Assembly (NCBI GenBank): GCA_050735975.1
Contig: JBOHVS010000390.1
Location: forward strand, 1 to 9,187
Direction: 5' to 3'
From: DATMBL01 sp050735975
Lineage (GTDB): Bacteria > Desulfobacterota > Binatia > UBA9968
DNA: 9,187 nt
Made by a program: the position numbers and the translations under genes. The notes beneath the pieces are model-generated. The model saw only the letters and a list, made by a program, of their open reading frames with translations. It searched no databases and was not told where the DNA came from. Below are positions 1 through 6,078 of the stretch, piece after piece; position 1 is the first letter of the stretch; each line of letters begins with the position of its first letter.

Positions 1-248
1 GGCTGAACCCAAGGCGTAAAGGGCGAGGCAACGCCCGCGCGGCGCGCAAAGGAAAACGAGAGGTATTTTTCGTTCGGCCGGCACGCAAGTTTATCGATAC
101 GCCCGTCTATGATTACAGAGGTCTGCCAGTCGGCGCCGCCCTGAGAGGGCCGGCGGTTATCGAGCTGCCCTTCACGACGACACTGGTGCCGCCGGAGTAC
201 AGAGTCAGCGTGGACCGGTATAGGAACCTGGTGATGGAAATGCAGTAG
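1..248 (+). CDS. Hydantoinase A / N-methylhydantoinase A-like subunit, C-terminal end (partial)
   Basis: An open frame runs from position 3 to the TAG at 246-248 and has no start inside the window, so this is the 3' end of a longer gene. The last ~80 residues read like the tail of HyuA/oxoprolinase-A or acetone-carboxylase beta-type subunits. An R-x-V-F-F strand is followed by TPVYDYRGLPVGAALRGPAV, then IELPFTTTLVPPEY and a closing VDRYRNLVMEM. In this family the subunit carries the ASKHA-type ATP-binding fold and energises ring opening or carboxylation by the HyuB partner. The HyuB-like gene follows 217 nt downstream on the same strand, which supports an A-B operon. The stop codon's final G is the first base of a palindromic repeat. 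The substrate (hydantoin, oxoproline or a ketone) cannot be deduced from this fragment. Confidence 0.85.
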   Translation, partial: LNPRRKGRGNARAARKGKREVFFVRPARKFIDTPVYDYRGLPVGAALRGPAVIELPFTTTLVPPEYRVSVDRYRNLVMEMQ

Positions 249-377
249 CAGGCTGCTGAAAAAGCCTCATATGCTTCGTTGCGCTCAATCGCCTCGCTCC
301 AACGTACTCGATAAGTACGCCTCCGCTCGTCGATTTGTCGCGCGCCTCGCCTCTGAGATCCTTTTGAGCAGCCTGCC
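248..377 (+). repeat. Palindromic repeat family P, full-length copy 1
   Basis: The terminal inverted repeats are exact over 10 bp: GCAGGCTGCT at 248-257 and AGCAGCCTGC at 367-376. They extend past one mismatch into AAAA (259-262) opposite TTTT (362-365). The centre is a hairpin, CGTACT (303-308), 5-nt loop, AGTACG (314-319), lying at the midpoint of the element. The inverse-orientation copy at 4459-4580 shares the ends, the central hairpin and most of the intervening sequence. No ORF inside resembles a transposase, so it looks like a non-autonomous MITE-like or bidirectional-terminator-like element. It starts on the last base of the upstream stop codon. Confidence 0.8.
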
Positions 378-465
378 AACCTGCAAGTGTGGAGTTTCCG
401 GAAATCCGTTGACTGAGTAATATTATGCGCCGGAGGCGAAGAATCAAGTATGAACAGGAGAAGAA

Positions 466-2691
466 ATGAAAAAGAGGAAGACCGCCATCGATCCGATCCG
501 CTACGAAATGTTCCTGCACCGGCTGTGGGCCATCGGCGAAGAGGGCCGAATGACCTTGCAGCGGGTCACCGCCTCGCCGATCGTTTCCCAGGGCGGCGAG
601 TGCATGAGCTCTTTTTACGACGAGAAAGGCACGATGGTGCTTGCCTGCTCCGGGCACCTGCGCTTCGCCGCGGCGACCTCCGACGCGATCATGAGCCTGA
701 TGCAGCGCTTTAGCAAAAGCCCGGGTTTTCACGACGGCGATCAGTTTTTCTTCAACGATCCCTACGTCGCCGGTTCGCATACCTATGACATGATGATCAT
801 CAAGCCGATCTTCCACGGTGGCGAGTTGATCGCTTGGACCGCGACCAGCACCCATACCGCGGATACCGGCGGGGTTCTTCGCGGCGGCGCCTACGAGGTC
901 TTCCACGAAGGTATCTGCATCCCTGGACTGAAGATCGTGGAGAAAGATGAATTCCGCGAAGATGTTTTCCAATCGCTTACGGGTCAGTGCCGCGATCCGC
1001 AGTATGTGGGTCTGGATCTCAAGGCGATGATCGCCGGCAACAACATATGCAGCAAACGCTATCTGGGCCTGGTGGAAAAGTTCGGTCTGGATTTCGTCCA
1101 GCTCGCCGGCGAGAAGATGATCGAAGATTCCGAAGCCAAAGCGCGCGCAAAGCTCACATCCATGCCCGACGGAACCTGGGTAACGCGCCAGTACGTGACT
1201 ACGTTGGATCGGAAGAGCCGCAAGTCCGTCGCCCAGCAACTATTCTGCACTATGACCAAGAAGGGCGACGAGCTGCGATTCGATTTCACGGGCACCAGCC
1301 CGCAAACCGATACGGACCACAACTCTACTCTGCCGAGCACGGTGGCCCATCTTGCGCTCGCCCTCACGAACACCCTTTTTTGGGACGTTCCCTGGAGCGA
1401 CGGCAAGATGCGCCCGGTGAAGGTTCACGTTCCCGAAGGAACAATTTTGAATTGCAACTATCCGGCAGCCTGCGGCGCCGGTCCGCGCATCGGCAACGTT
1501 CTGGTCTCAACCGTCTGCGAAGCGGTCGCGAAAATGATTTATGCTTCGGGTCGCTACGATGACGTGAACGCATCGACGACGGGAAATTTGGAATTCGTCG
1601 GCGGTCCGGGCTATTTTTACGGCGGGCACACGCGCGAAAAAATTCCCGTAGCTCAGGGACTCTACGACATCCACGGCGCCGGCATGGGAGCGACTCCGCG
1701 GCGCGACGGCGTCAACACCGGCGGCCACATGAACATCCCGTCCGCCGGCATCAGCGACATCGAGCGGATCGAGATGCAGTATCCGTTTCTCTACTTCACC
1801 CGCGCGCACAATCCCGACGGCAGCGGCTTCGGCCAATACCGGGGCGGGCTCGGGAGCTACCGTATCTATCTCATTTACGGTTCGCGGGATTGCAGCGTCG
1901 ACTACAAGCCTTACGGCGGCGTCGCCCAGGGCGGATTCGGCCTGAGCGGCGGTTATCCGACGGGGATCGGCGCCAACCGCGTCATGATCGAAGCCGGCCT
2001 CGAGATGCTGGACAAAGTAAAAACCGGCGATCATCCCACGGCGCAAACAATGCGCGCCGGCGAATGGGGCGGAGCATTCCATCCCGCGGGAGTGCCCGAA
2101 CGCATTCCGCTTCCCGAGGGGAGCCTGCTCGTCGATTACGTCGCCGGTGGCGGAGGCTTCGGCGATCCGATCGACCGCGACCCGCAGGCGGTCTTGCGCG
2201 ATTTCGGCCGCGGCTGGGTCACCCGCGAGACTGCGGAACGCGTCTACGGCGTCGTGACCACTTCCGACGGCAAGACTTTCGATGCCGAAGGCACCCAAGC
2301 GCTTCGAGAAGAAATCCGCAAGCGGCGTCGCGACGAAAAGCCGGTCTCCGGGAAGGACAGCGCGGTCCCGGCTTCATCGACTGATGGCTGGCGATCATGG
2401 GTGCGCTTTCATGCCGTCCTCGAAGTCGCAACCCATGGCCGTGAGAAAGTCATTCGCTGCAGCCGCTGCGGCCATGTCTATTGCAGCGCCAACGAGAACT
2501 ACAAAAACTACGCGCTGCACCGCTCGGTCCATCTGAACGAGGTGATGCCGCCGCTGCCCAGCGGCGATCCCTACATTGGCGAGTACCACCTGTACTTTTG
2601 CCCGGGTTGCGCGACCCAGCTTCAGGTCGATCTGTTCAGCCCCAGTTTAGGCGGCGACCCGATTCTGTGGGACACCCGCATCAGTGTTTGA
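466..2691 (+). CDS. Hydantoinase B-like subunit fused to an acetone-carboxylase-gamma-like zinc domain
   Basis: This 741-aa protein has a HyuB/oxoprolinase-B domain over roughly residues 5-570. Family signatures include NDPY (97-100), GSH-x2-D (103-108) and H130-x2-D133-x-GG, which probably contribute to the metal or active site. A glycine-rich GGGGFGDP segment marks the usual end of the HyuB domain. About 150 further residues follow. They carry CSRC (C665, C668), C673 and a closing CPGC pair (C712, C715), the zinc-ribbon-like pattern of acetone carboxylase gamma subunits. The start has AGGAG at 456-460, 5 nt before ATG. HyuB enzymes hydrolyse cyclic imides with HyuA and ATP, whereas acetone and acetophenone carboxylases use homologous subunits to carboxylate ketones. 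The appended gamma-like domain favours a carboxylase-type reaction (inference). The gene follows a HyuA C-terminus and precedes a solute-binding protein. A hydantoinase that merely carries a zinc tail is the alternative. Confidence 0.9.
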   Translation: MKKRKTAIDPIRYEMFLHRLWAIGEEGRMTLQRVTASPIVSQGGECMSSFYDEKGTMVLACSGHLRFAAATSDAIMSLMQRFSKSPGFHDGDQFFFNDPYVAGSHTYDMMIIKPIFHGGELIAWTATSTHTADTGGVLRGGAYEVFHEGICIPGLKIVEKDEFREDVFQSLTGQCRDPQYVGLDLKAMIAGNNICSKRYLGLVEKFGLDFVQLAGEKMIEDSEAKARAKLTSMPDGTWVTRQYVTTLDRKSRKSVAQQLFCTMTKKGDELRFDFTGTSPQTDTDHNSTLPSTVAHLALALTNTLFWDVPWSDGKMRPVKVHVPEGTILNCNYPAACGAGPRIGNVLVSTVCEAVAKMIYASGRYDDVNASTTGNLEFVGGPGYFYGGHTREKIPVAQGLYDIHGAGMGATPRRDGVNTGGHMNIPSAGISDIERIEMQYPFLYFTRAHNPDGSGFGQYRGGLGSYRIYLIYGSRDCSVDYKPYGGVAQGGFGLSGGYPTGIGANRVMIEAGLEMLDKVKTGDHPTAQTMRAGEWGGAFHPAGVPERIPLPEGSLLVDYVAGGGGFGDPIDRDPQAVLRDFGRGWVTRETAERVYGVVTTSDGKTFDAEGTQALREEIRKRRRDEKPVSGKDSAVPASSTDGWRSWVRFHAVLEVATHGREKVIRCSRCGHVYCSANENYKNYALHRSVHLNEVMPPLPSGDPYIGEYHLYFCPGCATQLQVDLFSPSLGGDPILWDTRISV

Positions 2692-2745
2692 CAGGCTGTT
2701 GAAAAAGGCCCATCTGCTTCCTTGCGCTCAACCGTCTCGCTCTGT
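2692..2745 (+). repeat. Palindromic repeat family P, truncated copy 2 (left half)
   Basis: The segment CAGGCTGTTGAAAAAGGC followed by CATCTGCTTCCTTGCGCTCA matches the left half of copy 1, which has CAGGCTGCTGAAAAAGCC, then TGCTTCGTTGCGCTCA. Similarity ends near 2745, before the central CGTACT hairpin, so the right half is missing. It begins on the base directly after the TGA (2689-2691) of the HyuB-like gene, in the same orientation relative to the gene as copy 1. Confidence 0.7.
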
Positions 2746-2800
2746 TAAAAGCTTGACGATTTGCTAGAAAGGTCATCAACACGAACTTACGAGGTGTCGT

Positions 2801-3478
2801 ATGATTATGATCAAACTCGGCGTCATGGTTTTGGCCGCTGTTACTTTCTTGGGTGGTTTACCCGGAACGAGCCGGGCGCAAGACAAAATTACTGTCGGCA
2901 TCACCACGAAAACCGGCACGACTGGATTACCCTTCGTAGTCGCCGAAGAGAAAGGTTTCTTTAAGAGCGAAGGACTCAACGCTGTCTCCGTCGTCATGCA
3001 GAATCAAGTCGTCGTGAACGGCGTCGTTACTCGCCACGTCGACTACGGCGGAACATTTTCCAACTTCATTGGCGCGGCCCTTTCCGGTCTCCCCGTGCGC
3101 ATCGTCATGGCAGTTATGGACGGCTCCGACCACTACCTTGTCACCAGCCCCAATATAAAACGGGTTGAAGATCTCAAGGGCAAGAAATTCGGCATCAGCA
3201 GCTTCGGCGGCACGCCGCATAGCGAAGCGATCATGATCCTGCGAAAGCACGGCATGAATCCGGACAAGGACGTGACTTTCCTGCAGATCGGCGGCAGCTC
3301 TTCCCGCTACGCGGCTCTGCACAGCGGCTCGATCGATGCCGCCATGCTGGTTCCGCCCTTCAACAAGCTGGCAGAGAAACAGGGATTCAACGAAATTCTT
3401 TCTTTCAATGAAATCATGAGCATCCCCCTCGGCGGCCTCGCGGTCCACACGCAAAAAAATGAAAGAAAAGCCCGATGA
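2801..3478 (+). CDS. ABC transporter solute-binding protein (NMT1/THI5-like), N-terminal part of a frameshifted gene
   Basis: The 225-aa frame opens with a Sec signal peptide: K5, a hydrophobic core and a likely cleavage after SRA, before QDK (about residue 26). There is no lipobox Cys. The mature part is the SsuA/TauA/THI5-type periplasmic binding fold, with GLPFVVAEEKGFFKSEGL, a DYGG segment, VEDLKGKKFGISSFGG and a DAAMLVPP hinge region. Such proteins bind a small organic solute and hand it to an ABC permease. GAGGTG (2791-2796) precedes two possible starts, ATG at 2801 and ATG at 2807; the latter has the better spacing. The frame ends at 3478, about 100 residues short of the family length. 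The missing part continues in the +1 frame from 3459. The frame changes in an A7 run at 3453-3459, and six As would restore a ~324-aa protein. No permease or ATPase gene is present. Confidence 0.8.
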   Translation: MIMIKLGVMVLAAVTFLGGLPGTSRAQDKITVGITTKTGTTGLPFVVAEEKGFFKSEGLNAVSVVMQNQVVVNGVVTRHVDYGGTFSNFIGAALSGLPVRIVMAVMDGSDHYLVTSPNIKRVEDLKGKKFGISSFGGTPHSEAIMILRKHGMNPDKDVTFLQIGGSSSRYAALHSGSIDAAMLVPPFNKLAEKQGFNEILSFNEIMSIPLGGLAVHTQKNERKAR

Positions 3479-3776
3479 GATCGTGAAGATGATCAAGGCG
3501 ATGCTCAAGGGCGTCGATTACATTCGAAACCACAAGAACGAAATTCTTGCCGTTATGGAGACGAAGTGGGGAATCAAAGAGGCGGATATCCGCGAAGGCA
3601 TCTATCGCGATATCACCGGCGTCTACACCCGCAACGGCATTGCGTCGGATGAAACTATGAAAAACGTCATCCAGCTCGTGCGCGAAACACGGAAGTCGAA
3701 AGACGGTCTGGGATTGTCCGACATCGTTGACTGGAGCTTTGCGAAGAAGGCGCAGGCGGAGCTGAAAATAAAATAG
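3459..3776 (+). CDS. C-terminal part of the same solute-binding protein (after the A7 frameshift)
   Basis: This 105-aa frame starts formally at an ATG inside the A7-TG junction but has no ribosome-binding site of its own and no signal peptide. It reads KEKPDEIVKMIKAMLKGVDYI at the start, the long helices that follow the second lobe in NMT1/SsuA-type binding proteins. It ends with SDIVDWSFAKKAQAELKIK and a TAG stop. Joined to the upstream frame by dropping one A it gives a continuous ~324-residue protein, close to the 327 residues of the intact homologue on the other strand at 4582-5565. It is therefore best read as the second half of one gene, not an independent protein. Whether the break is a base-calling error, a real mutation or tolerated slippage cannot be decided from the sequence. 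Confidence 0.65.
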   Translation: MKEKPDEIVKMIKAMLKGVDYIRNHKNEILAVMETKWGIKEADIREGIYRDITGVYTRNGIASDETMKNVIQLVRETRKSKDGLGLSDIVDWSFAKKAQAELKIK

Positions 3777-3882
3777 CGAAAAGCGGTAACGGCTAAGGGC
3801 ATGGCGCAAGGAGCCGCGAACCTCTGACCTCTGATAGCTGCTCTTTGTGCTTTGCTCCTGCCCTCTCCGCTAGCTTGGAAGT

Positions 3883-3918
3883 GAGGCGTTTGAGTGCGAC
3901 GAAGCAGATGGGCGGTTT
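3883..3918 (-). repeat. Palindromic repeat family P, fragment in inverse orientation
   Basis: The reverse complement of 3883-3918 matches copy 2 at about 2703-2738 at 29 of 36 positions by eye. It includes CCCATCTGCTTC and the following GC-CTCAA block. Only this left-arm section is recognisable; the rest of 3777-3882 shows no clear similarity or gene. The fragment abuts the ATG of the DUF559 gene at 3919, so that gene's translation signal lies in repeat-derived DNA. Confidence 0.6.
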
Positions 3919-4332
3919 ATGAGCATGCTTCGATACAACCCACGACTCAAAGGTAGAGCCCGTTCACTGCGAGCGAACCTTACCGATGCGGAGCAACGCC
4001 TTTGGACTCGCCTGCGCCGAAAGCAGATCCTCGGCGTGCAGTTCTACAGACAAAAGCCGATCGGCAACTACATCGCCGATTTCTACGCACCCGCCGTGCG
4101 ACTGGTGGTAGAGGTAGATGGCTCACAGCACTTGGAGTCCCCGCAAGCCGAATACGAAAGCCGCCGCGCCGCCTACTTGAAGCGGCTAGGCTTACGAGTG
4201 CTGCGCTACAACGATCGGCAGGTTTTACTGGAGCTGGATTTCGTAACGGAGGAGATCTTTCGGGCCGTGGAGGAAAAAATCCCCCTTAATCCCCCTTTGC
4301 CAAAGGGGGAATTTCCTACACGCAGTTCCTAG
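3919..4332 (+). CDS. DUF559 protein with PD-(D/E)XK / Vsr-like endonuclease fold
   Basis: This is a 137-aa protein of the solitary DUF559 family. The N-terminal helix has the family pattern LRANLTDAEQRLWTRLRRKQ (residues 17-36). The core follows: FYRQKPIGNYIADFY with D54, then VRLVVEVDGSQH with E65, D67, Q70 and H71. The D...ExD arrangement is that of Vsr-like PD-(D/E)XK nucleases and is intact. Known members are short stand-alone proteins of uncharacterised biological role, and DNA nicking or repair is only presumed. The start is ATG 3919 or ATG 3925. Neither has a good Shine-Dalgarno, since the upstream bases are a repeat fragment. Residues 121-137 (IPLNPPLPKGEF and beyond) are encoded by a hairpin repeat, so the original C-terminus was probably near residue 120. 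It has no functional link to its neighbours that I can see. Confidence 0.85.
   Translation: MSMLRYNPRLKGRARSLRANLTDAEQRLWTRLRRKQILGVQFYRQKPIGNYIADFYAPAVRLVVEVDGSQHLESPQAEYESRRAAYLKRLGLRVLRYNDRQVLLELDFVTEEIFRAVEEKIPLNPPLPKGEFPTRSS
4279..4314 (+). repeat. CCCCCTTT/AAAGGGGG hairpin repeat overlapping the DUF559 3' end
   Basis: A 9-bp perfect stem, TCCCCCTTT (4290-4298) and AAAGGGGGA (4302-4310), encloses a 3-nt loop GCC. It is preceded by ATCCCCCTTAA. Translated, it gives the IPLNPPLPKGEF tail of the DUF559 protein. A related unit in the opposite orientation lies at 4356-4390. Confidence 0.75.
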
Positions 4333-4355
4333 TCCCTCACGGTTCGCATAGCATT

Positions 4356-4390
4356 ACCCCTCTTTGAAAAAGAGGGGTTTGGGGAGATTT
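4356..4390 (-). repeat. CCCCTCTTT/AAAGAGGGG hairpin repeat, inverse partner
   Basis: A 10-bp perfect stem, ACCCCTCTTT (4356-4365) and AAAGAGGGGT (4369-4378), encloses loop GAA, followed by TTGGGGAGATTT. Read on the minus strand, AAATCTCCCCAAACCCCTCT parallels AAATCCCCCTTAATCCCCCT of the unit at 4279-4314. The two are thus diverged, inverted copies separated by about 40 bp. The rest of 4391-4458 holds nothing recognisable. Confidence 0.7.
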
Positions 4391-4458
4391 GTAATTTGTA
4401 TACGTATAAGAGCCAATATCGCCTCTCACGCTTTGAATCAGGCAATGTATAAGCATTA

Positions 4459-4580
4459 GGCAGGTCAAAAACGTTCCAGATGCGAGGCGCGTGATGGTCG
4501 ATGAGCGGACGCGTACTCCGTTAGTACGTTGGAGCGAGTCGGGCAAGCGGAACGAAGCAGGTGGGCGTTTTGGACCTGCC
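4459..4580 (-). repeat. Palindromic repeat family P, full-length copy 3
   Basis: The 122-bp element has 15-bp terminal inverted repeats with one mismatch: GGCAGGTCAAAAACG (4459-4473) and CGTTTTGGACCTGCC (4566-4580). Its central hairpin is CGTACT (4512-4517), 5-nt loop, AGTACG (4523-4528), the same as in copy 1. On the minus strand it aligns with copy 1 through CTGCTTCGTT, CTCGCTCCAACGTACT, GTACGC-TCCGCTC and GCGCGCCTCGC-type blocks. It ends one base beyond the stop codon (4582-4584, minus strand) of the solute-binding protein gene, so it occupies the same position as copies 1 and 2 relative to their genes. Confidence 0.8.
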
Positions 4581-4581
4581 G

Positions 4582-5565
4582 CTACAAACCGAGCTTTTTG
4601 AAGAAGCCTTCCTTCTCCAGCTCATCCAGCAAAGAGTGATCGACGAATTCCTCCGGAGTGCGGTTCTTCAGCTCGGGATTATGTTCGCCATAGAACCTGA
4701 GCGTATCGCGAACGCCGATCAAATCCACCCGCGGCGGCGAGGAGAAACGCGGGGCAAAGTAATCGTACGTGGAGTTGAGGATGTCGGCATCTTCGAGGCG
4801 CATTCGTTTGGCGAATACTTTCAACGTTCTCTCTCGGTCGGTTTTGATCACGTGCACCGCCTCTGCATATGCCTTGAGGAAACGTTTAGCTCGGTCGCGA
4901 TCCTCCCGGAGATAGCTGCCCCTCACATACAATGACGACTGGGTGAAATTGGCGCTCATTTCTCCCATGTCCGCCAACAATCGATAGCCGGCTTGAACCG
5001 CTTTCGTCAGATGAGGAGGCGACAGTATCGTAGCATCGGTCCTGCCTGCCATGAGCGAAGCCAGCCGTGTAGGCGCGTCGCCGCCGATCAACACCTGAAC
5101 GTCCGACTGCTTCAGCCCCCATTCTCTCAATGCGAGTTGAAGCGCGAGATCATTGGAACCGCCGAAATTGAGGATATTGATTTTCTTGCCACGAAGGTCC
5201 TTGGGCGAGCGAATATCCGATTTCGCGACGATGGCGTAGGGGAATTTATTGTACGACGCGGCAATGACCTTAACGTCCGCGCCGCGTGCGGCGGCCACCA
5301 ACGGTCCCGTTGCAGACCCGGTGGCGAACTGGGTGCTGCCCCCGAGCAGCGCGGCCACGGACCGAGCGCTGCCGGTGATCATGATCACATCGACATCGAG
5401 ACCGTGCTTATCGAAGATTTTGAGGTCCTTCGCGACCCATACGGTGCTTTGAAAACCCGACAGACCGCCATAGTCCGCGATGATTTTGTCGGCTGCGCCG
5501 GCGGAAGCCGCAAAAAAACAGAGCACCGACGCAATGAAAACAAACCGGAAATATTTCAGTGTCAT
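4582..5565 (-). CDS. ABC transporter solute-binding protein (NMT1/THI5-like)
   Basis: This 327-aa secreted binding protein is intact. Its signal peptide has K4 and R7, a hydrophobic stretch through about residue 21, and a likely cleavage after AGA, before ADK. It lacks a lipobox Cys. The mature chain follows the SsuA/NMT1 layout. STVWVAKDLKIFDKHGLDVD is the first ligand-lobe helix, a GSARSVAALLGGSTQFATGS segment follows, then SPKDLRGKKINILNFGGSND, an RTDATILSPP hinge and C-terminal helices to the end. It would bind a small organic solute in the periplasm; the ligand is unknown. On the minus strand GAGGA (5573-5577) sits 7 nt before the ATG. A weak promoter-like TTTGGA with TATAAC about 16 nt downstream lies around 5583-5610. 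It is transcribed away from the thiolase gene across a 513-bp divergent intergenic region. No permease or ATPase is in the window. It resembles the protein at 2801-3776 in fold and length only, so it is not a recent duplicate. Confidence 0.88.
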   Translation of the reverse strand: MTLKYFRFVFIASVLCFFAASAGAADKIIADYGGLSGFQSTVWVAKDLKIFDKHGLDVDVIMITGSARSVAALLGGSTQFATGSATGPLVAAARGADVKVIAASYNKFPYAIVAKSDIRSPKDLRGKKINILNFGGSNDLALQLALREWGLKQSDVQVLIGGDAPTRLASLMAGRTDATILSPPHLTKAVQAGYRLLADMGEMSANFTQSSLYVRGSYLREDRDRAKRFLKAYAEAVHVIKTDRERTLKVFAKRMRLEDADILNSTYDYFAPRFSSPPRVDLIGVRDTLRFYGEHNPELKNRTPEEFVDHSLLDELEKEGFFKKLGL

Positions 5566-5792
5566 TCGTGCATCCTCAGATCGTTATAATATCCCTCATT
5601 ACTGTCCAAATCTTTGGGTCGAAAACGAGGCCCTCTGCATAATTAATGGGAGAAGGAACCAGTCGGAGGGATGATTCCCGACTCCGGCTGTCCGCCTCGG
5701 CAAAACTACGAAAGAAGTCGTCCAAAGTCAATAAAAGAATTCCATTCCATTTTTGAAACCTTCATGTTCTTCGTATTATATCGTTGAAAGTT
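5566..5792. other. Left part of divergent intergenic region, no gene seen
   Basis: This stretch upstream of the minus-strand binding-protein gene is more AT-rich than the surrounding genes and contains no ORF with recognisable protein features. It holds the likely ribosome-binding site (5573-5577) and promoter area of that gene near its left edge. I see no long repeat in the remainder. Confidence 0.5.
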
Positions 5793-5835
5793 TTTGCGCC
5801 TTGCGCAAATTTTCCGGTCACCGATTTTAAATCGG
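5793..5835. other. Two adjacent perfect 7-bp hairpins
   Basis: TTTGCGC (5793-5799), loop CTT, GCGCAAA (5803-5809) is followed by TTTT and could act as a weak intrinsic terminator on the plus strand. Twelve bases later CCGATTT (5821-5827), one T, AAATCGG (5829-5835) is almost a perfect palindrome and could be a protein-binding site. Neither resembles the dispersed repeats elsewhere in the window. The function is not known. Confidence 0.45.
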
Positions 5836-5859
5836 CCAATTGACAAGACAATATGATCT

Positions 5860-5932
5860 CACCACGAAGGACACGAAGGGTTCGGACAGTTTATACTCTT
5901 CAACTTCGTGGCTCTTCGTGACCTTCGTGGTG
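5860..5932. repeat. CACGAAGG inverted repeat (B'-B type)
   Basis: The left arm 5860-5878 reads CACCACGAAGGACACGAAG and pairs with 5914-5932, CTTCGTGACCTTCGTGGTG, with one mismatch over 19 bp. The loop of about 35 nt contains another CTTCGTGG copy. The right arm and the following GAAAGTT recur at 7496-7522 and, diverged, at 8938-8971. It is a dispersed intergenic repeat. Confidence 0.8.
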
Positions 5933-6018
5933 AAAGTTTCTGTTCCTATTTGGTTGCGACTCAGCCGCGCTGGGTCCTCTGAGGTTAAATCCCGCATCCG
6001 CCGAGATTTCAACTTCCC

Positions 6019-6050
6019 TTGACACACTATCTTCACTGAACTATCAGTGA
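6019..6050 (+). promoter_or_regulatory. Sigma70-type promoter with overlapping inverted-repeat operator for the thiolase-like gene
   Basis: A consensus -35 TTGACA (6019-6024) is separated by 17 nt from TATCAG (6042-6047, 4 of 6 matches to the -10 consensus). An inverted repeat, TCACTGA (6033-6039), ACTA, TCAGTGA (6044-6050), has perfect 7-bp arms and covers the -10. A dimeric regulator, for example TetR- or GntR-like, bound there would block RNA polymerase. The start codon is about 29 nt further on. The regulator is not encoded in the window. Confidence 0.6.
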
Positions 6051-6078
6051 TGAAACCAACACAGCCGGAGAACTATTG

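Noticed and set aside
248..377. CRISPR-like or tRNA/small RNA interpretation of the structured repeats
   Set aside because: There is no regular repeat-spacer array anywhere in the window, and the hairpins do not fold as a tRNA cloverleaf. Dispersed palindromic elements explain them better.
409..426. TTGACT and TATTAT before the HyuB gene as a promoter
   Set aside because: The two boxes are only 6 nt apart, and no acceptable partner lies at 16-18 nt, so a promoter is not supported.
205..1239. Long minus-strand open frame (344 aa) opposite the HyuA end and HyuB gene
   Set aside because: It runs antisense to clear HyuA/HyuB coding sequence and through the repeat at 248-377. It has no recognisable motifs and is a by-product of GC-rich codon use.
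1507..2298. Minus-strand open frame (263 aa) opposite HyuB
   Set aside because: It is the antisense shadow of a strongly recognisable protein; its Ala/Val/Asp-rich composition matches reversed codons, not a real family.
3821..3834. Tandem CCTCTGA duplication
   Set aside because: Two copies of a 7-mer are too little to call a repeat array.
4561..4935. Plus-strand open frame starting in repeat copy 3
   Set aside because: It is antisense to the intact solute-binding protein gene and has no family features.
5840..5857. TTGACA and TATGAT in the intergenic region as a promoter
   Set aside because: The spacing is about 6 nt, too short for sigma70, and the good promoter at 6019-6047 lies closer to the gene.
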